NCBI GenBank assembly: GCA_958295645.1
Contig: OY282361.1
Location: forward strand, 2,074,501 to 2,138,500
Origin: Longimicrobiales bacterium
GTDB taxonomy: Bacteria; Gemmatimonadota; Gemmatimonadetes; Longimicrobiales; Gaopeijiaceae
Direction: 5' to 3'
DNA length: 64,000 nt
The translations under genes were made by a program, and so were the position numbers. Below the pieces are notes generated by a model. That model searched no databases and was not told the DNA's origin. It saw nothing but the letters and a program-made list of their open reading frames with translations. This document shows positions 49,844 to 58,705 of this stretch, in pieces (position 1 is the first letter of the stretch; every line of letters begins with the position of its first letter).

Positions 49844-52783
49844 TCAGTCGTCGTCGCCCCGCCACAGCTTGAGCTGCGCGGGTTCGTCGATCTCCTCGCT
49901 GAAGGCAAGCCGTCGAAGGTTGTTCAGCGCCTCGAAGTCGCTGCTGGCCGCCGCGAGTCCCTTTGGCAAAGTCGAGCCGGATGATGGACTTGAGACGGGA
50001 AGGACTTCCAGTAGTGCCGACAGCGCCGACAGGAAGCGGGGTTCCTTGTGCAGCCCGAGCTTGGTTAGGTGCTCGCGGGCCGCGTCCAGCGACCGACTGC
50101 GCGCTAGCTGGGCCGCGCGGTGGATTGCGTCAATCATGCCTCGCGAGCCGTCGGAAGGTCCCAGGCTACCCTTGGCGGCACGGGTGCTGCTGTCCAGGAG
50201 CGTCAGGTTCTGGTTCTTCTTGGCCGCCATCCGCCCCACGATGTCCTTGTCCAGGTCGGCACCGACGGCCCGGGCCAGCTTGAGGGCCTCGTCGTAGGGG
50301 AACCGAGGGGCACGAAAAGCATCCCAGGCAAGCACGAAGAACGCGGTCCGCGCATCCATGTCGTCGCTGGCCTTGACGCGGGTCAGCTGCTCCAGCCGCC
50401 AGCGCTTGACCTCGCGACGGGCGACCTCCAGCGCGTCCTCGGGGGTGGCCGCGTACGGGTCCACCTTTTCCTCGAAGATCTCGGTCTGGCGACGCCGCTT
50501 CTCGGCCCAGGTCGGCTTGCGGGGTGTCCCGCGCCGAAGCGGCCAGTGACGGGAGAACTCCTCCAAGGCAGGGCCGAACGACGCCAAGTAGATGTCGACG
50601 CCCCGGATGCCGGCTTTGTGGAACGCCTCGACGCGCCTGCGGACGGCCCGCGCCACCTCGGGCTCTACATCCTCCCAGTACACGTCGGCGGACTCTTTGT
50701 CTTCCTCGGCCCGTGGACGGCACGCGAGGAAGATAGTGCTGTTTGCGGCCGCCTTGTCCTTTATGTGCAGGCTGCCCGGCGCCTCGGTGTTGATCGGCCA
50801 GGACGCCGTGATCTTGAAGCCCGCCTCCATCAGCCCCACCGTCAGAGCGTCCCACGCTCCCGTTGCCTTGTGGGTGAACATAAGGGTCATGATGCCGTCG
50901 GGCTTGAGCACGCGACGGCATTCCTGGAAGATCGCCGCCATGCGCTCCTGGTAGTCCTTCCCAGCGCGAGCCTTGGCCCCCTTTTCGCCCTTGTAGCGAG
51001 CCGGGTTCGCGACAGCCTCGTTGTCCTTGTCGGTCAACTGGCGGCGGAAGAGTTCGGGAAAGACGTAGCCCGCCGTTCGCTTGAGCCAGACGTAGAAGAA
51101 GTCCGATAGCTCCGCGTACATGACGTTGTCGTAGTACGGCGGGTCCATCACGATGGCGTCGATCTGGCCGTCGGCGATGTGACCCAGGTTGTCGGCCGAC
51201 TTGCAGGTCATGACCGGCTTCGGACGGCTCGGCTTCGCCGGAGCGCCATTGTCGAAGATTGGTCCATTGTCGTCGGCCGCCTGCGGGGCAAGCAGAGTGA
51301 CAAGCTCTCGAATACACTTCTTCGTGTGTTCAACAACCCAATCATATCCGCGCCCCGTGACGCACGTCGCCATCTCGGCGTAGGACCACTTGAAGGAGTA
51401 ATCGTGTTGCGAGAACGTGTGAGCGATGGCCAGCTTGGACGTCTCCCACACGCACATCCGCGAGTTGTAGTCGAGCATCTTGTCCATCGCCAACGCCAAG
51501 TATCCGTACGCCGCCTTCCGCGCCTTGGTCAATTCGCCCGCCTTGCGGTCGGCGTTGAGCATTTCGCGGAAGACCTCCACGCTCGTGCCGTGGCATAGAA
51601 GCTGCCTCGGCGAGAACAGGTCGCGCCAGTACGGCATCCCGTACTGCAACGGACGATCGTCGTTGCTGTCCGATGGAAACGTCTCGCTCGGCACGATGTC
51701 CAGCGCCAGCCACTCGGGCAACTTCTCGTCCAGCAGCTTCGCGACCTCCGCACCGTTGTCGTCCGACGCGCGCGGAGCCCGGTAGCCACGCACCCACTTG
51801 TCCTTGCCCCGCTTGCCCGACTTCAGGATGTGCGGCTTGCGCTTCCAGTACACCACCGCGTACAGCTGGTGACTCATCTCGCCGTCCTGTGCCTGCTGCT
51901 TGATCTCGGTGCCGTCGATTACGCGCTTGCAGTCGGGATAAGGGCAGTTCCCCGAGCCGCGGCTGACCGTGCCCGCCGACTGCTCGGCAACGGACTCGAC
52001 GACCTCGAACTCGCAGACCCTGCCGACCGAGCTAGGGCCGTCGCCGAGACGCGGCCGAAGCTTTACGCCCGTCCCGCCCGGCGCAAGTCGCCAGTTCGGG
52101 GACAGCGGCACGAGGCCGTTGCAGTACGGGCAACGCACCGTATGGGCCCAAAGATACGTTGCATCAATCTGGTCCGGCTCATCTTCTTGAGGAAACAGTG
52201 TGGCAAGATGATCCTCCAGGCGTCTCCGCCACTCTGCCGCCAGTCGCACAAACTCGTCGTCAATTTTCGGCAATGCCGACCATCCGATCGTCGCCGTCAT
52301 TACCAAGGCAGCGACGGGATTCAGGTCGTTCGCCATCAACGAACAGCCAAGTCTCACGCCCTCGAAGGGAATGCTGCCTCCGCCCGCGACCGAATCGAGC
52401 ACAATCAGGTGCTGAAGTGGCGACTTGGCGGCCGTCCGCATCCACTCGACATCGGCACTGCTCGGCGAGTAGCGAAACGCTCGCTCGTAGTCGTAGGGGT
52501 TCTTCACCCTCGTGCCAGTCCTTCGCGCCCTGTCGATGACGCCTTTGGCCGTCACAGGATCCCCATGAATTCCCAGCACGTGCACAAACTTCTTTCGGTC
52601 GGCGTCCGCAGGCAACAGCGATCCGAGCACGGCCGCCCGAGACGCCACCAACGGACGACGCGCCCACCACACGTGAAGCCGGTTCGGCGCTGGAAACGGG
52701 GTCAGCGGCGTTCGTTCGCGCGTCCCTTCAACCCCGATTTTCGCAATCGGCAACCACTCTTCAATCAGGCGGCGGTCACTCAA
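49844..52783 (-). CDS. DUF1156 DNA adenine methyltransferase-type protein
   Basis: A 979-residue protein of the DUF1156/COG1743 family. The N-terminal DUF1156 block contains NRLHVWWARRPLVASRAAVL; the methyltransferase active motif is VMDPPYYDNVMYAEL (DPPY), and VLDSVAGGGSIPFEG resembles the SAM-binding motif. Zinc-finger-like Cys pairs (CPYCNG, CPYPDC) lie in the middle. TTG 52783, with GAGGGAG seven bases upstream, is preferred; TTG 52804 is the longest option. Its likely role is to mark self DNA for the helicase/ATPase machinery, by analogy with DISARM-like arrays. Confidence 0.9.
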   Translation of the reverse strand: MSDRRLIEEWLPIAKIGVEGTRERTPLTPFPAPNRLHVWWARRPLVASRAAVLGSLLPADADRKKFVHVLGIHGDPVTAKGVIDRARRTGTRVKNPYDYERAFRYSPSSADVEWMRTAAKSPLQHLIVLDSVAGGGSIPFEGVRLGCSLMANDLNPVAALVMTATIGWSALPKIDDEFVRLAAEWRRRLEDHLATLFPQEDEPDQIDATYLWAHTVRCPYCNGLVPLSPNWRLAPGGTGVKLRPRLGDGPSSVGRVCEFEVVESVAEQSAGTVSRGSGNCPYPDCKRVIDGTEIKQQAQDGEMSHQLYAVVYWKRKPHILKSGKRGKDKWVRGYRAPRASDDNGAEVAKLLDEKLPEWLALDIVPSETFPSDSNDDRPLQYGMPYWRDLFSPRQLLCHGTSVEVFREMLNADRKAGELTKARKAAYGYLALAMDKMLDYNSRMCVWETSKLAIAHTFSQHDYSFKWSYAEMATCVTGRGYDWVVEHTKKCIRELVTLLAPQAADDNGPIFDNGAPAKPSRPKPVMTCKSADNLGHIADGQIDAIVMDPPYYDNVMYAELSDFFYVWLKRTAGYVFPELFRRQLTDKDNEAVANPARYKGEKGAKARAGKDYQERMAAIFQECRRVLKPDGIMTLMFTHKATGAWDALTVGLMEAGFKITASWPINTEAPGSLHIKDKAAANSTIFLACRPRAEEDKESADVYWEDVEPEVARAVRRRVEAFHKAGIRGVDIYLASFGPALEEFSRHWPLRRGTPRKPTWAEKRRRQTEIFEEKVDPYAATPEDALEVARREVKRWRLEQLTRVKASDDMDARTAFFVLAWDAFRAPRFPYDEALKLARAVGADLDKDIVGRMAAKKNQNLTLLDSSTRAAKGSLGPSDGSRGMIDAIHRAAQLARSRSLDAAREHLTKLGLHKEPRFLSALSALLEVLPVSSPSSGSTLPKGLAAASSDFEALNNLRRLAFSEEIDEPAQLKLWRGDDD

Positions 52784-52846
52784 GTGCGGACTCCCTCGGA
52801 CCAATCCACAGCAACCCGCGTCTTGGCGACAACGAGGTCAACACGT

Positions 52847-53191
52847 CTATCGCAAACCAAGCAATCGCCGGGTCTCTACGGCCCACGCCCACGCTTCGTC
52901 CAGTTCTGATTGGGTAAGTGGAGGCAAGTATCGAAACTCGATTCGCGAAACCGCGTGCTTGTTCCGATCGGTGGCAGGCTCATATCCGATTACCCAACGA
53001 AAGATGCTGCCTAAGCACATGTTGGCCCGATCTGCATCGGAAATCTGGTCGTACGGAATTGTCGCTTCTTCTTCCTCGCGTATCGCTTGGCCAGAAATGT
53101 CCAACAAGCGAGCAACAAAATCGTTTCGTCGAATCTCCACCACATAGCCTTCCCACTCCTGCACGACGATCAGTTCTCCAGGTTTGGTCAT
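52847..53191 (-). CDS. Hypothetical small protein (114 aa) in the defence operon
   Basis: ATG 53191 begins MTKPGELIVVQEWEGYVVEI, a beta-rich fold followed by an acidic turn (IREEEEATIPYDQI) and a C-terminal helix (QSELDEAWAWAVETRRLLG). No family is recognised. It lies upstream of the methyltransferase gene on the same strand, in DNA of visibly lower GC than the flanks, as do the next two genes. Confidence 0.7.
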   Translation of the reverse strand: MTKPGELIVVQEWEGYVVEIRRNDFVARLLDISGQAIREEEEATIPYDQISDADRANMCLGSIFRWVIGYEPATDRNKHAVSRIEFRYLPPLTQSELDEAWAWAVETRRLLGLR

Positions 53192-53231
53192 CCCTTCCGA
53201 AGCTTCCCGGGATCGCAAAACGGACGCAACG

Positions 53232-53708
53232 CTAGCTGGCCACGGCATGTGGCATGTTGTCAAAGATGGCATCGTGTTTGTCCTCGAGAACTCTCTGGGC
53301 CACGATGTAATTCTCTCGGCGTCTCGCCCTAGGGTCCTCCATCTTGTCGACATTCCGCATCGCTTTGCCGATTGCGGCGGAGGCGGCAGCACTGCGATCC
53401 TTGACCGCGACGATCACTTCGGAGATGTTAAGCCGGTCGACATCCACTTCAACGCCCACGATGCGACCGGAATGTTTACCCAAGCGAATGCAGACGCCGT
53501 CGTCGACGTCAAGGCTACGATACTCTTCGTCCACCATGTAGCGAAACTCCACTACAAAACGATTGAGGTCCTTGTCGTAGCCGCCACGGACTCCATCAGG
53601 TATGTCGTAAGGAGATATCAGAATGCCAACTTCGATAGCGTCGCCTAGCACTACGTAATTGCTCGGCGTCACTCTGATCCAGCGTCCGAGAGCCTGTTGT
53701 GTGCTCAT
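53232..53708 (-). CDS. Hypothetical protein (158 aa) in the defence operon
   Basis: ATG 53708, preceded by GGAGGGG, overlaps the stop of the membrane/GAF-like gene (ATGA). The middle (DLNRFVVEFRY to SGRIVGVEVDV) resembles the short beta-meander of DUF2283-like proteins; the C-terminal half is a charged helix (KDRSAAASAAIGKAMRNVDK). Function unknown. Tight coupling suggests it acts with the membrane protein. Confidence 0.72.
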   Translation of the reverse strand: MSTQQALGRWIRVTPSNYVVLGDAIEVGILISPYDIPDGVRGGYDKDLNRFVVEFRYMVDEEYRSLDVDDGVCIRLGKHSGRIVGVEVDVDRLNISEVIVAVKDRSAAASAAIGKAMRNVDKMEDPRARRRENYIVAQRVLEDKHDAIFDNMPHAVAS

Positions 53709-54508
53709 AACCCCTCCACTATTTGTCCGAGTACTCTTCCGTGGTGATCGTACTGCACTCTGGCTTTCACCAAATCCAGGTCTGGATTCGTGCTGTCCAC
53801 AACCAACACACCCCACGGCTTGCCGTTGGGAGTCTCGATCGTGAAGCCCACCAAAGAACGGGCACGTGGGCTTCTCTTCCTCACCCAGCTTTCCGACACG
53901 TTAGTCTGCTTCGCATACTGCCGAATGTCCGCGGGCGTTGTGTTCCGTTGCACGTCCGGCAGTTCCGTGGCTGACGCGGTTCCGCTGCGAGCGGCCCATG
54001 CTCGGCCAGCGACGCCCCGAGCCCTGTCGGTGTTGTCTGGTGCTAGAAACCTGACGTTGGTCTTCTGGGCAGTGTGTCCCGATCTTGCGATGGGGACTAG
54101 CCATCCACTTAGCGGCCAGCCGCCTTCGTTGAAATCAAAGCCAAGAAGACGAAAGCGGCGATGCTTGAATAGAGTGACGCGGTGATGGGCGTAATCACCT
54201 CCATGGTGACCAAACACTCCGTCTCTGAACCGATTGAGCACTTCGTCAACAACGGCACGGAGACTAGGATCACCAAGTTTCCGGACGGCCAACGTGCAAC
54301 CACCAGCTAGGCACGAACATACGAATATGCCCAACCAAGCCCAGTCGCCGGCCAACGTGACTGCAGTTGCCAACAAGGGATGTTTTGCTTCCAAGTTTTC
54401 TGGGCTCACAACAATAGCCGCAGACAACACAGCGATTACTACTGTGGAGACTCCGCGAGTGATACCGAGAGCCTTGTGGAGCCAGCGCGAACGGCCTAAT
54501 CGTTTCAC
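53705..54508 (-). CDS. Two-helix membrane protein with GAF-like cytosolic domain
   Basis: A 267-residue protein from GTG 54508, which has AGGAG six bases upstream (ATG 54634 is a longer alternative). Two transmembrane helices near the N-terminus (VSTVVIAVLSAAIVV and AWLGIFVCSCLAGG) are followed by a soluble domain with a GAF-like layout: RVTLFKHRRFRLLG, GVAGRAW and, near the end, GFTIETPNGKPWGVLVVDST. Membrane plus ligand-sensing architecture is common among abortive-infection effectors. That role is inference; the family is not recognised. Confidence 0.72.
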   Translation of the reverse strand: MKRLGRSRWLHKALGITRGVSTVVIAVLSAAIVVSPENLEAKHPLLATAVTLAGDWAWLGIFVCSCLAGGCTLAVRKLGDPSLRAVVDEVLNRFRDGVFGHHGGDYAHHRVTLFKHRRFRLLGFDFNEGGWPLSGWLVPIARSGHTAQKTNVRFLAPDNTDRARGVAGRAWAARSGTASATELPDVQRNTTPADIRQYAKQTNVSESWVRKRSPRARSLVGFTIETPNGKPWGVLVVDSTNPDLDLVKARVQYDHHGRVLGQIVEGL

Positions 54509-54640
54509 TGCTTCTCCTTCAAGTAATTGCTCGGATGAACTCCATTCGGTGATGCCAGCCTGGCCGGTCTGGGCCCAGACGGGAGGAAGGGACAGCCCTT
54601 CCTGCAACGGGTGAAGCGGAGACGCGATGCGCATCGCCGT

Positions 54641-55132
54641 CTACCCCCTCCGCCCCGCGTCGGTCAGCAGGCACCGCAACGCCATGAGCACACGCCGGGG
54701 GTTCCGCCGGTGCATCGCCATGCCGAGCCAGTAGCCGGCTTCCTCGCGCTCCATCGCTTCGATGCCTTCCGCGACGGCGAGCATCCTGTCCCGGTTCCGC
54801 ATCGGCGCCAAGCAACGGAACAGGAGGCCGATGGACAGGGCGGCGTCCTCCGAGAGCGGGTAGGTCCGTGGTTGGCCGCTACCGCTGGTCTGGGCGAGCA
54901 GCTTGACGCCTTCACGCGCCAAGCGTCGGAGAATGCGGTGCTCGACGAGCTCCAGGTTCCTGTCGCGCAGTCCGGCGACCCTCACCGGGCGGGTCACGTG
55001 GGGCGTGGCCGGCACCGGGAGTTGCCAAATCGAGTACTCGGCCCGGCCCGGCCCCCGGGTCGTCGCCCGAAGCTCGTATTGCGGGACCGACTCGGGGAGC
55101 ACGGTCAGAGAAGCTCGTCTCGGTCTGGCCAC
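54641..55132 (-). CDS. Hypothetical protein (163 aa) next to the DUF499 ATPase
   Basis: The GTG at 55132 is preceded by GAGGAGG at good spacing. The N-terminal half is beta-rich (PQYELRATTRGPGRAEYSIW) and the C-terminal half helical (LSIGLLFRCLAPMRNRDRML...EEAGYWLGMAMHRRN). No family is recalled with certainty. Its position between the DUF499 and accessory genes suggests it is a component of the system. Confidence 0.7.
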   Translation of the reverse strand: MARPRRASLTVLPESVPQYELRATTRGPGRAEYSIWQLPVPATPHVTRPVRVAGLRDRNLELVEHRILRRLAREGVKLLAQTSGSGQPRTYPLSEDAALSIGLLFRCLAPMRNRDRMLAVAEGIEAMEREEAGYWLGMAMHRRNPRRVLMALRCLLTDAGRRG

Positions 55133-55254
55133 TTCAGCCCTCCTCAATCGCCGCTGCCGACATGGCCGCCGCCCGGCCCGGGCACCTCGGCGACCGTTCC
55201 TCCAACATGTTCGATCCGACCCCACACGTGGTCAAGTTCGCACCCCGCGCACCG

Positions 55255-58200
55255 CTACGGCATCGCCGTCGCCGAGACGACCGATTCGCCGCTCACGAAC
55301 CCCGCCAGCCGCTCGGTCAACTTCTCCGGTGCGTCTCCCTTCGTCGCCAAGCCTTCCCGGAAGGTCAGCTTGCAGCGTGCTCCAGAGGTCTTCTTGCTGG
55401 CGGCCCGGAACTGGGACTGGAGGAACTCCCGCACCGGACCGGCGTCGTCCAGCGGCCCGCGGTAGTCCAGATCGAGCGATCCGCCCGCCGTGGTCTCGTA
55501 GCCTCCCTCCAGCGAGACCCACTTGGCCGCCCCCCGCACGCCCTGGACCGCGGCCAGGAACGGCAGTCCCTCGTCCGCGTCCAAGACCCGGATGTCCAGC
55601 GTCGCGATCTTCCCAACTCCCTTCGCCTGCGCTTGTTCCCAGATGCGGACCATCGCCTCCCGGAACGGCCCTTCGGCCTCGAACCGGCCGGGCGTCTGCT
55701 CGCCGTCGTCGGTGCGCGTGTCGTCTTCGTCGTCCGGCTCGACAGGCTGGACGTCCTGGTCCGAGTCGCCCGTCTTCGTGTCCGCTTCCGCCCGGGGCCA
55801 GACGCCGGCGTTCTTCGCGTACGCCATCGTCAGCACCACCGACTGCTCGTCGATCCGCACCATCGTCCATGGATCGTCCGGACCGTAGAGCAGGTCTCCG
55901 GTGCGGTAGACGTACTCGCCTTTCTCGACTCCTGTCCGCACGCCGCGAACGAAGACGTCGTTGCCCACGAGGATGGGCAACGTCGGGTCGCGCCTGAACT
56001 CGTCGCGAAGGGCGCGGGTCGTCATCTGTCCCTTGCGGAGCGGGGTGCGGTCGCGAACGTAGGCCGGGGAGTCGGGCTCGTCGCCGGAGAGGCGGAGCTT
56101 GTTCAGCTCCCGAAGCGCCCGGACGACCTGTTTCTGGCCGGCGCCCGGTCTGTCGGACGAGCCGGGAGTGTCGATGGCCGTGTGGGCCAAGTCCACCGTG
56201 GAGCCCTCGATCCTGTTGCGGGACGGGTAGACGACGTGGCGGTAGCATTGCTGGATCGACAGGGCCAAGTCCATCTCCGAGCCTTGGGCCCACTCCCGCA
56301 CCTTGGCTTGCTGGTGGTCCGCGAGTTCGTCCAGCCGCTCGGGCTTCTTGAGTTCCCGCAGGGCCAGCAGCCGCCGGGCCTTCGCGCGCATCTCCTCGCG
56401 GCGGGACTCGTCCGCCGCCACGAACACCAGGTTGTTGCGAAACAGCCGGAGCGCTTGGCCGTCGGCCCCTTTGCGGGAGTACATGCGGTCGATCAGGTCG
56501 GGAACGCGGTCCACGGCGCCTTCGAAGGCCACGGCGTCGTACGACACCACCACCAGCTTCGGGCGGCTCTCGCCCGCTTCGTCGGCGACCTCGTGGGGGC
56601 CTCCCGGGAAGCACACGGCCTCCAGCACATTGCCCTCGAAGATCGTTCGAATGCGGTCGTTGAGCTGCGCGCGGGCCTCCTCCGGGTCGACGTTGCGCTC
56701 CTCCCGGCGGACGATCTGCGTCAGGTTGGCCTCGGCCAGGAAGCGCATGGGAACACTGGGCCGGTCGTCCAGGTAGGCGGACTCGGCGACGAACTTCTTG
56801 CGGGCCTCGTCGACGAAGCTGACGTCCAGCGCGGGGCCGATGGTCGAATAGCGCAACTCGTTGGGCGCCAAGCCCTTGAGCCGCTCGTTGTAGGCCAGCG
56901 TGTGGAGGAAGATCGTGCGGGCGGCGTACTCGGCGTAGGGCGGCAGTCCCTGGTGGTGCTCAGCGTCGATCTGCTGGGCAAGCGACTGCTTGTCGGTCTT
57001 GCCGGCGGAGACGTCGGCGTTGACGGCGGGATCGTAGGCGGACTGGCCGAGGCGCGTGACGATCTCCTGCCGGATGGGCTCGTGGCCGGGGTCGATGTGA
57101 TGGAGGTGGATCGCCGTGGCGTCTTCGGGCTGGGTCTCCCACAGGTCGCCGATCGTGCGGGCCAGCAGCCGCAGCATCCCGCGCACCCGCTGGAAGGTCT
57201 CCAGCGTCGCGGTCTTGTCGGTGAGCGTTTCCAGGACTTCGGGGTGGAAGGGGTAGCCGTCGGCCAGCAGCTGCCGGGTCTCGGCGCGGCCTGCGTCGGG
57301 GGCCAGCGCGTCCTTGTGGGCCTTCCACAGCTTGGCGTAGGCCGACGCGACTTCGGCGGCCCGGCTCTCGTCGATGGACTCGAAGAGGCGTCTGCGCAGG
57401 ACGTGGACCGTTTCGTCCTGCTCCGTGGGATTGAGCAGGGTCGCCTTGCGGGCGGACACCTTCTCCGCTTCCGCCATCCGGTCGGCGATGAAGCTGTTCT
57501 CCTTGGCGTAGGCGTCGGTTGCCTGGCCTCCCTTGCCGACGGCCAGCGTGTAGACGAGGGCCACGTTCGGCGTGCTCTCGACGGCCTTGAACAGGGACGT
57601 CAAGAACGCGGTCAGCTGGTCCCCGGCGCCTTCGACGGCTTGCACCTTGCGCAGATAGACCGACAGCTCGTCCAGCAGCACGAGGGCGGGCCGACCGTCG
57701 AACAACTCGCGCAGGGTGTCGGCTCCAGGCGCAATGCCGCGCCTGTCGCTCTCGCGGACTCGCTCGTACCCGGCATATCCGGCGAGGGCGTAGGCGATCT
57801 CGCCCCAGGGGGTGAAGGCCCGGAGCCCCTCCTCCATGGTGCGGCCGTTCGCCGGGTCGGCGTTCTCTCCGTCGAAGGCGGCGACGCGGACGGGCTCCTT
57901 GGGAAGGACGGCCGGATCCACGAACTCGCCGGGCTTCGCGACGCCCTCGAGTCCGCGGGCCGCGTGGGCCAGCGCGATCAAGCCGTGCGTCTTGCCGCCG
58001 CCGTAGGAGGTGTCCAGACGGAAGATCGAAGCCACGTCGCCCCCGGCCCCGGAAAGCCGCCTGCAGACGTTGCCCAGCAGGTTCTTGAGCCCCCGCGTCG
58101 GGTACGTGTTGGCGAAGAACCGAGCGGGGTCGTGGTATTCCGGGCTGCCCGTCCTCGTGACCACCTGGGCGAGATCAGCCGCGAAGTCGGCGTCGGTGAC

Positions 58201-58257
58201 CCCGGCCAGCACGTCTGCTCTGGGCCGGCAGGTCTCGAAGATGGTGGGAACGGCCAT
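55255..58257 (-). CDS. DUF499 family AAA+ ATPase, defence-type
   Basis: A 1000-residue DUF499/COG1483 protein. Walker A is DTSYGGGKTHGLIALAHAA (about 83-100) and Walker B VLLDELSVYLRK. A long helical middle is followed by an acidic linker (PVEPDDEDDTRTDDGE) and a small C-terminal domain. ATG 58257 starts MAVPTIFETCRPRADVLAGV, typical of the family. From memory of published surveys, DUF499 ATPases recur with DUF1156 methyltransferases and SNF2 helicases in defence islands, as here. First gene of the minus-strand operon. Confidence 0.92.
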   Translation of the reverse strand: MAVPTIFETCRPRADVLAGVTDADFAADLAQVVTRTGSPEYHDPARFFANTYPTRGLKNLLGNVCRRLSGAGGDVASIFRLDTSYGGGKTHGLIALAHAARGLEGVAKPGEFVDPAVLPKEPVRVAAFDGENADPANGRTMEEGLRAFTPWGEIAYALAGYAGYERVRESDRRGIAPGADTLRELFDGRPALVLLDELSVYLRKVQAVEGAGDQLTAFLTSLFKAVESTPNVALVYTLAVGKGGQATDAYAKENSFIADRMAEAEKVSARKATLLNPTEQDETVHVLRRRLFESIDESRAAEVASAYAKLWKAHKDALAPDAGRAETRQLLADGYPFHPEVLETLTDKTATLETFQRVRGMLRLLARTIGDLWETQPEDATAIHLHHIDPGHEPIRQEIVTRLGQSAYDPAVNADVSAGKTDKQSLAQQIDAEHHQGLPPYAEYAARTIFLHTLAYNERLKGLAPNELRYSTIGPALDVSFVDEARKKFVAESAYLDDRPSVPMRFLAEANLTQIVRREERNVDPEEARAQLNDRIRTIFEGNVLEAVCFPGGPHEVADEAGESRPKLVVVSYDAVAFEGAVDRVPDLIDRMYSRKGADGQALRLFRNNLVFVAADESRREEMRAKARRLLALRELKKPERLDELADHQQAKVREWAQGSEMDLALSIQQCYRHVVYPSRNRIEGSTVDLAHTAIDTPGSSDRPGAGQKQVVRALRELNKLRLSGDEPDSPAYVRDRTPLRKGQMTTRALRDEFRRDPTLPILVGNDVFVRGVRTGVEKGEYVYRTGDLLYGPDDPWTMVRIDEQSVVLTMAYAKNAGVWPRAEADTKTGDSDQDVQPVEPDDEDDTRTDDGEQTPGRFEAEGPFREAMVRIWEQAQAKGVGKIATLDIRVLDADEGLPFLAAVQGVRGAAKWVSLEGGYETTAGGSLDLDYRGPLDDAGPVREFLQSQFRAASKKTSGARCKLTFREGLATKGDAPEKLTERLAGFVSGESVVSATAMP

Positions 58258-58657
58258 GGGGGCGTGGGATGCGGAGGGTTCGGGGAGGCGAGCCCATGGA
58301 GCCAGCGGTTGCGGCTAAAATAGTGGCTTGGGGGAGGCCGGACATTCTACCGGAGGCCGCCGGGCGGCGGCAAGCCGAACGGCGCATTCGCGCACGCCCG
58401 GGACGCTCCCGCCCTGTCGTGACAAACGCCACGCCGTCCCTCGTCCCCGGCATACGACAGGCCCCGCCGCTCCTTCCGTCTTGCGGAGGCCGCGCCGACA
58501 GTCGATTTTCTCTCCGCTTCTCGCGTTCCCATGCCTTCGGCTGGCATCCGCCGACTGCCCCGTGGCCTCCTAGGACGAGGCACATCGGCGCACTGCTGGT
58601 GCCGCCGCACGGCCGAGGGCGCGCACCCGCTCCCTCGAGGGCCCGACAGGAGGCACT
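58258..58657. other. Divergent control region between DUF499 operon and sdhCAB
   Basis: A 400-bp GC-rich spacer without a convincing gene. TATTTTAG on the minus strand near 58317-58324 is a possible -10 for the DUF499 operon. AGGAGG at 58648-58653 is the ribosome-binding site for the sdh transcript. Frames that cross the region lack ribosome-binding sites and family signatures. Confidence 0.45.
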
Positions 58658-58705
58658 ATGTGCATTCCCCGTCCCCCAACCCCCGCCGCGCCCCCTTCCC
58701 CATGA
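58658..58705 (+). other. Overlapping ATG (15-codon Pro-rich frame) sharing the sdhC ribosome-binding site
   Basis: AGGAGG is followed by CACTATGTG: an ATG (58658) and, two bases on, the in-frame sdhC GTG (58660). The ATG opens MCIPRPPTPAAPPSP, whose TGA overlaps the internal sdhC ATG at 58702 as ATGA. It could be a proline-rich leader peptide coupled to that ATG, or simply a shadow of the true GTG start. Confidence 0.35.

Noticed and set aside
55162-58323. 1053-codon plus-strand open frame opposite the DUF499 gene
   Set aside because: It is an antisense shadow in high-GC DNA. Its translation is compositionally skewed and shows no domains, while the minus strand encodes a clear ATPase.
58266-58585. 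Minus-strand frame upstream of DUF499 as an extra gene
   Set aside because: It is Arg-rich and low-complexity, lacks a ribosome-binding site and lies in the divergent control region.
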